Part shown: positions 58,000-64,000 of the stretch, piece by piece
Position numbering within the stretch: position 1 is the first letter of the stretch
How the letters are laid out: each line of letters begins with the position of its first letter
DNA from: Phyllostachys edulis
Lineage: Eukaryota; Streptophyta; Magnoliopsida; Poales; Poaceae
DNA length: 64,000 nucleotides
Reading direction: 5' to 3'
NCBI GenBank assembly: GCA_036346405.1
Contig: CM070548.1
Location: 57,658,611 to 57,722,610, forward strand
The notes under the pieces: model-generated
Database searches by the model: none
The model's input: the letters and a program-made list of their open reading frames with translations, nothing else
Told to the model about the DNA's origin: nothing
Made by a program: the position numbers and the translations under genes

Positions 58000-60900
58000 A
58001 TGGGCACGGCCAGTGACGACCAGCCGGCGGGCGCCTCCCCGGACAAGCTCAGGCACGTGGAGTCCATGTCCGAGCTGCCGTCCGGCGCCGGCAAGATCTC
58101 CGGGATCAACGCCGTCGTCCTCGGCGAGTCGCTCGCCGCCGAGGAGCACGACCTCGTCTTCCCCAGCCCCGAGTTCTCCGCCAACGCGCTCGTCTCCTCC
58201 CCGAAACAGGTATGAAGTTGTACTTGGTTCTTGCCATTTAAGACAGTTCGACCCTTCCAACCAATTGATGGTTTGCTCTGAAGTCTGAACTGAGGCGCTT
58301 GCTTTAGCGCTTGAGAGCTTTCCATTTTGGGGCTCATGCAACTGTGCAATCTATCGTGTATCGTCCTGATCAAGACCTGTGGGTAAAAGTCAGACAGGGA
58401 CATAAATAGCAAAGGGGCGGGGGAATTCGGAGCTGGGATTCATTCATCCTAGTACTTCTTTTCTTTCTACGCTAGATGATCGTCATGTGATAAAGTTGTG
58501 ATCTTGGTGTTCTTTTTCATGATTGACATCAGTACCGGGAGATGTATGAGAGGTCCATCAAGGGCCCGGCCGGGTTCTGGTCGGAGATCGCCGAGACCTT
58601 CTACTGGAAGGAGAAATGGAACCCCAGTGAGGTCTGCTCCGAGAACCTCGATGTCACCAAGGGACCCGTCCAGATCACCGTAAGCGTCGTCTAGTGGCTG
58701 TTGACTAAATTTAGCATTTCTTTGTGATTGGTCTAGTGGTTGTGAATCATGTGGAGATTCTTGGTGTTGGACAGTGGTTCGAAGGAGCCAAAACCAACAT
58801 ATGTTACAATGCCATCGACCGCAACATCGAGGCTGGGGATGGGGACAAGATTGCAATGTACTGGGAGGGCAATGAACCCGATCAGGATGGGAAGCTCACA
58901 TATTCCGAGCTTTTGGACAAGGTTTGCCAGGTAAATGCATGCTCATATCTCAAAAATTTGCAAACACTAAATGTTCTACCGCGTGTATCTGCATGTATCT
59001 TTAGAGGTTTGAACAAGGTGCCGAATCTCTAATGTGTTGTTTTATTCTTTTTGGTAGCTTGCCAATTACTTGAAGAGTGTTGGTGTAGGCAAGGGTGATG
59101 CTGTGATTATCTACTTACCAATGTTGCTGGAGTTGCCCATTGCCATGCTTGCTTGTGCCCGCATTGGTGCTGTTCACTCGGTAATGGCTACAACTACGAG
59201 CTCTGCTGGTTATCTTGGTAAATCATATTTGTGTTTTTATGACATGATGCATCCCAAAATTCGTTCAGGTTGTGTTTGCTGGCTTTTCTGCGGATTCGCT
59301 AGCACAAAGGATCGTCGATTGCAAGCCTAAGCTTGTGATCACTTGCAATGCGGTGAAAAGGGGGGCCAAGCCCATCCTTTTGAAAGATATAGTGGATGCA
59401 GCTCTGGTTGAAAGCGAGAAGAATGGAGTGTCTGTAGGTATGAACTATGATCCGATTTCTGTACCCACAAAGACAGTTTTGTGCTGCTATCAGGTCTTGG
59501 GTGGTAACTCTGTCAAAAAAGTTTACGACTTACTGGATTCAACACAAAAAAAAAGGGAAGAGGGGAAATCCAAGTCTAAGTTTGTAAATGTGATCTTGTG
59601 TATCCAGTTGACAGGAAAAACCTGGGTACACAAAAGTCAAAACTGGGGAATAGAAAAAAAATCACTACTCTTACTTTTTCAATATTAGTAATAGATACTA
59701 CAATTAAATGAATATTTAGCCTTTGATGTTGTAATCCATTAGTTCGCACATCTTAAAAATGTATCCTGTATTGCTGCATTTGGCAGATAGTTATGCAAAC
59801 CCCAGTATATTCTTATTGTGAAAGCTACTTCTCTTCTGGCATGTGGTTCATTCAAGGCACATGTATAATCTAGGATGCACGGACACAGACACGCGTGTCG
59901 GTCACGACACGTATCGGACACGGGATTCGCCATTTTCTAAAAAATGGCGACACGAGGACATGGCTGTATATAATAATAATAATAATATATGCATATGTAT
60001 TATTGAATGCTTTTCTACGTGTTTATCAAACAGAAAGTGTAAAATGTTAGGAATATGTACCTCAAAGATGATCCTCAGCTCTGGTCTTTTCAATTCTTCG
60101 TAAAGCATAACTTCGTAACTTCATATTAATACAAGAAATTCATAATTCCTTTAACCTATGAATAGAAAAAACTTGATTAGTAAATGTAAGTAACAATGTA
60201 ACAGCAAACACCTAAGTACCTAACATTATAACAACCATCAAATAATTGATAAATGATAACAATCAACAGCGAATGGCTCCCTGCTGCCATGCCTTCCTTC
60301 CCCATTCTTTCTCCATGAGCTTCTCTCCCCTGGAGATTTTGCCTTGACCGAATGGTGGTGCCGTGGAGGCCTCCCTTGGCCGCATCCCTGGCTCCCATTC
60401 CTCTTTCTTCTTGGTATTTCTTTTCTCCATTTCCTTCTCACTTCATCTCCTCCACCACATTCTTCTCCCTGGAGCTTTGCTCACTTGCGCCATGGGCTCA
60501 TGGCGCCGCCTTCGGCCGGCCATGGCACAGCCGCTCCCTGCACCTCCGGCTTGGTCTCACGCAAGATCGCATACCACGGCCGACCGTTGTTTGGCCCAAC
60601 ATGCATGCTCAGTAGCGCCTAGGCCCTCGCCCTTCTCCGGCCACCGCCCTCGACCTCAAGTTTTGGCCCAACCTCGAAGCAACGCCGGCGCCTGAAGACT
60701 CGCGCTTCGCTCCTCCTGGCCGATGGTTGCCGGAGCCACCGGATCCGGCGTCGAAGGGGAGAAGAAGCCGGTGGCCGTTGAGAGCCGCCGGATCTGGCGA
60801 CGAAGGGGAGAAGAAGCCGGTGGCCGTCGGGAGCCGTCGGATTCGGCGTCGAAGGGGAGAAGCCGCCAGTGGTCATGGAGCCGCCACGCGGATCTGGTGA

Positions 60901-63900
60901 CACAGCAGGGGTGGGCGGGCGGCCGGGCGCTGTCGGGGCTTAGGACTGCAGGCGGCGTCGAAGACTCGAAGGCATGCCCTCTGGATTGCAGCTCGGGTAG
61001 GTTAGGGATGGTGATGGAATAGGCTGGTACCGTTTTGGGCCGAATTGAATGGGCCCAAGTGTCTGATACGTGTCCTATATGTGTCTGATACATGTTCGAT
61101 TTTATTTTTGTTTTTTTTTCATGGTTGCAATTTCCGACACGCCTGGAATACATGTACTCGGCACCTTGCAGCCGTGTCCGTGCTTCCGAGGGTATAATTG
61201 AATGCTATCAATATATAGTTTACTGATGTCGACTTCTGTTATGGTGAGTAGGTCTTTGTTTGACATATGAAAATCAGTCAGCAATGAAGAGAGAAGACAC
61301 AAAATGGCAAGCAGGAAGGGATGTTTGGTGGCAGGTGTGTGTTTATCCCTTCACCAGCATCTTGTCAATATTTTAGGGCAAGTGTCTATCCTCAGAACAG
61401 CAATGTTATTTTATCATCATCTCTTGGGCAATATCTTTCAGGATGTTGTGACCAATTTCTCAACTAAGTGTGATGTGGAATGGGTGGATGCAGAGGATCC
61501 TTTGTTTCTTTTGTACACGAGTGGCAGCACAGGAAAGCCGAAGGTACTTTTAATTACACTGGTTGTCCTGTTATCGAATTACCCAAATATTAATCTCTTT
61601 TAATGTATGTAGGGTGTATTGCATACTTCTGGGGGCTACATGGTGTACACTGCAACAACATTTAAGTATGCATTTGATTACAAGCCAACGGACATATACT
61701 GGTATAACTCAAGTTTTCATGGTTTTTGAGGGGTATAAACAAGTTCCTGTTTTGAGGAATTAGTTACTCACAGAAGCTTCTGTTTCCTTATACATTACAT
61801 TGTTTTGTTGGCATCAGGTGCACTGCAGACTGTGGCTGGATTACCGGACATAGCTATGTGACATATGGTCCTCTCCTGAATGGAGCCACAGTTCTCGTTT
61901 TTGAAGGGGTAAATTTCTAAAAGTTTTTCTAGTTTATATGTTGTGAAATTATGATACGTGATAATAAAAAGCAAATTCCCTAGTTCAATGGATTTTGGGC
62001 CTGTCCTCCAATTTCTTTTGTTTGATTTGTCTTCTTGTCTGACAACTCATAGGAGTTCACTCACGCCAAAATCTACTTTTATTTTTTGAACAGTGCTTGG
62101 CTGCTTGTACTTGTTTTGTTTATTCATTGAAACACATCTTTTTTTTCTTCAATAAGTTTCTCTGTTAGGTTCTTATTTTCATTGTGCTATTCCTAAAGTA
62201 TTCCTTTGAATCATGCATGTAGACTCCAAACTACCCTGATTCTGGTCGGTGCTGGGACATTGTGGACAAGTACAGAGTGACAATATTCTATACTGCACCG
62301 ACACTTGTTCGATCACTCATGCGTGATGGCACTGAGGTATGCATGAGCAGCATGACAGTTCTTACCCTAAACCCTAAGCTCTTTTTCCCCATAAAAGATA
62401 TAGGGGCTGTTTGGTTCATGACCCTAACGTGCCAAACCAAAATTTTGGTATTGCCATGAAAATTTGGCTAGCGTTTAGTTCAGTTCCAATATTTAGCGTT
62501 ACCCTCGAAATTTTGGTAACGTCCGGTGTTTTCTCACCAAATCGCTAGCGTGTCGCGGGCGGCCAAAATGAGTGCCAAAATTTGGTTCGGCAGGCAGGTG
62601 GCAGCTCATGGTTGGCTGTGGGTAGTGCATTAATTGTATGTGTAGTTTGATTCAAGGCATTAAAATGATCATATTTCTTAAACCGAGTATCCGATTTGTG
62701 ATCTGTTTGAACCGTTGTGTTCCTTGACATTTAATCAACAAAACAAGACCCATGTTAGCATATTTTGGTGCAAAAAAAATATAGATGCCATGCGGAACCT
62801 ACGTGACATACTCACATTTTTGGCAAATTTTAACATGGTTGCAATCCAAACACATCAATTTCGGCATTGCCGGTGAATTGGTATGGCTACGATCCAAACA
62901 CCATTTTTTTCCCAGTTTTTGGCATTGCCTAGGTTTTGGCATTACCAAAAGTTTGATATGGCTACCTAGGGGCACAAACCAAACAGGCCCATAGTTTCAC
63001 AACATTACCAAGTGATTTGAACGGGCCATTGGGTGATGCTGGATGGCATTATTTTACCCCCACTATGTTCAAGTCTGTATCAATCTGGTTGTCTCAAATC
63101 TCTAATGGAGGGAAGGAAATATTAGCCTGACTCGCCAAGCTAAATGATTGCCAATGAACCATTGATGTTTAATATTTACTGCTCTGTTTACTAGATCTCA
63201 ACCTTTGCCATCTAACTAGTTATACTGAATATGGATAAAACTGCTTGTTGCAAGTGTGCTATGGAGCTTATCTGCATTACTGATACATCTGCATTCCACA
63301 GCCCAGTGGACCTAATATAACTCACAAACGATTCATGAACTACCCTATTTGATATGTAATATACTTGACTTGCTAAGAAGCTCTTATGACTTATCAACTG
63401 GAAGGATCTCTGGCTGTTTCGACTTTACAAAACTAATAAATTAAGCGATAAACACTTCTTCTGCAAGACCGAACTCTTAACTAGCTGATTCTGTGTTATG
63501 TTTTGGATAACATTTTAAAGCTAATTATTTAATGTTTTCCTTATGCATATCCGCTGTGAATATTTCTTCTTACTGATTTCCTGATATACTTTTGCAGTAT
63601 GTTACATGCTACTCTCGAAAATCTCTCCGAGTCCTGGGAAGTGTTGGCGAGCCAATTAATCCTAGTGCATGGAGGTATGTGGACCATTTATCAGGTGTTA
63701 ACTATACTACTATGCAGACACACTTATAAGAGGTTGTTCTTGTGCATGCTTTACTTCATTTCAGATGGTTCTACAATGTTGTTGGGGACTCACGATGCCC
63801 CATATCAGACACTTGGTGGCAGACTGAAACTGGTGGCTTCATGGTAAATGCCTCTTTACAGTTTACACTTCTCATGACATTTCTTTTTCATTAGAGCATA

Positions 63901-64000
63901 ATGTGAATTTGATCTTCAATGCTTTAATTTGAACTGCCCTTACTTGCTTTCTGTAGATGACTCCTTTACCTGGTGCCTGGCCTCAGAAACCAGGTTCTGC
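58000..64000 (+). CDS. ACS: Acetyl-CoA synthetase (AMP-forming), 3' end beyond window
   Basis: Catalyses acetate + ATP + CoA to acetyl-CoA + AMP + PPi through acetyl-AMP; in plants it is mainly a plastid/organellar enzyme feeding acetate into lipid synthesis. Thirteen exons can be placed, all GT/AG and in phase: 58000-58209, 58533-58679, 58775-58930, 59058-59180, 59269-59437, 61252-61334, 61442-61543, 61613-61701, 61818-61908, 62223-62336, 63598-63674, 63765-63843, 63957-64000. Together they give about 494 residues, roughly 70% of the usual ~700. The ATP-binding motif YTSGSTGKPKG spans exons 7-8. IYWCTADCGWITGHSY, LVFEGTPNYPD, RVLGSVGEPINP and WWQTETGG are typical of ACS. No stop or frameshift was found. 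The N-terminus (MGTASDDQPAG) shows no obvious transit peptide, so targeting is unclear. Introns 5 and 10 carry transposons. Confidence 0.96.
59870..61191. mobile_element. ACS: Non-autonomous DNA transposon (1322 bp) in ACS intron 5
   Basis: Inverted ends with the core GCACGGACAC and further CGGACACG/CGACACG subterminal motifs. GTATAAT occurs on both flanks (59863-59869; 61192-61198) as a 7-bp duplication, or 8 bp with one mismatch, which fits hAT or a shortened MULE duplication. The interior is GC/TC-rich with overlapping frames on both strands (60344-61020) but no transposase. No donor gene was recognised. Confidence 0.72.
60733..60863 (+). repeat. 49-bp tandem repeat, 2.7 copies
   Basis: GAGCCgcCGGAT then GAAGGGGAGAAG units start at 60733, 60782 and 60831 inside the intron-5 transposon. 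Confidence 0.9.
62403..62990. mobile_element. ACS: MITE (588 bp) in ACS intron 10
   Basis: Ends GGGGCTGTTTGGTT and AACCAAACAGGCCC are inverted repeats. ATA lies on both sides as a possible 3-bp duplication. The interior has repeated CCAAATTTTGGT-like blocks, as in the FYVE-intron MITE. Confidence 0.75.

Noticed and set aside
57922..58412. Minus-strand frames of 139-161 codons
   Set aside because: Antisense shadows of the GC-rich first exon of ACS.

Overview
This window looks like chromosomal DNA of a grass (Poaceae), probably Oryza-like. The reasons are two intron-containing plant genes with GC-rich first exons, initiator-Met-primed Ty1/copia elements, very long Ty3/gypsy-type LTRs beginning TGTAACATCC, and many MULE, CACTA and MITE remnants. 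I cannot name the species. No tRNA, rRNA, CRISPR or bacterial-type features were seen.

Layout. 1-9186: a degenerate SIRE/Maximus-like copia element (left LTR cut by the window edge) that sits inside a MULE transposase pseudogene (9196-10950). 10951-14090: TE debris (MULE terminus, CACTA terminus, a minus-strand LTR fragment). 14091-17439: a 3.35-kb solo LTR with ATTAG target duplications. 17760-18226: a MITE. 19772-21985: a 2.2-kb solo LTR with CTTAT duplications and two internal minisatellites. 22860-29500: the first real gene, a FYVE zinc-finger protein of 1111 residues. 29736-30360: an unprocessed FLU pseudogene. 31000-36443: fragments of a copia gag with a short LTR, a LINE C-terminus and a MITE-like element.

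36444-54602 is a three-level nest. A long solo LTR (GGGAC duplications) was entered by a 1.6-kb MULE-like element in a TA microsatellite (38720-40318) and by a complete 11.2-kb copia element on the minus strand (42831-54057, GTTAG duplications). The same LTR carries a possible Pol III-type small RNA unit near 38.0 kb. 54603-57561: a gypsy LTR/leader plus gag pseudogene. 57860-64000: the second real gene, acetyl-CoA synthetase, running off the right edge, with two transposons in its introns.

Only two loci look functional: the FYVE protein (phosphoinositide or endosomal membrane binding) and ACS (acetate activation). They are separated by about 28 kb of mostly repetitive DNA and nothing suggests they work together. 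I found no clear novel multi-gene system. The best candidates for something undescribed are the snRNA-type promoter plus stem-loop inside the LTR, the arrays of CGGT-N3-ACCG shared by the LTRs of two different copia elements, and the eight-repeat architecture of the FYVE protein.
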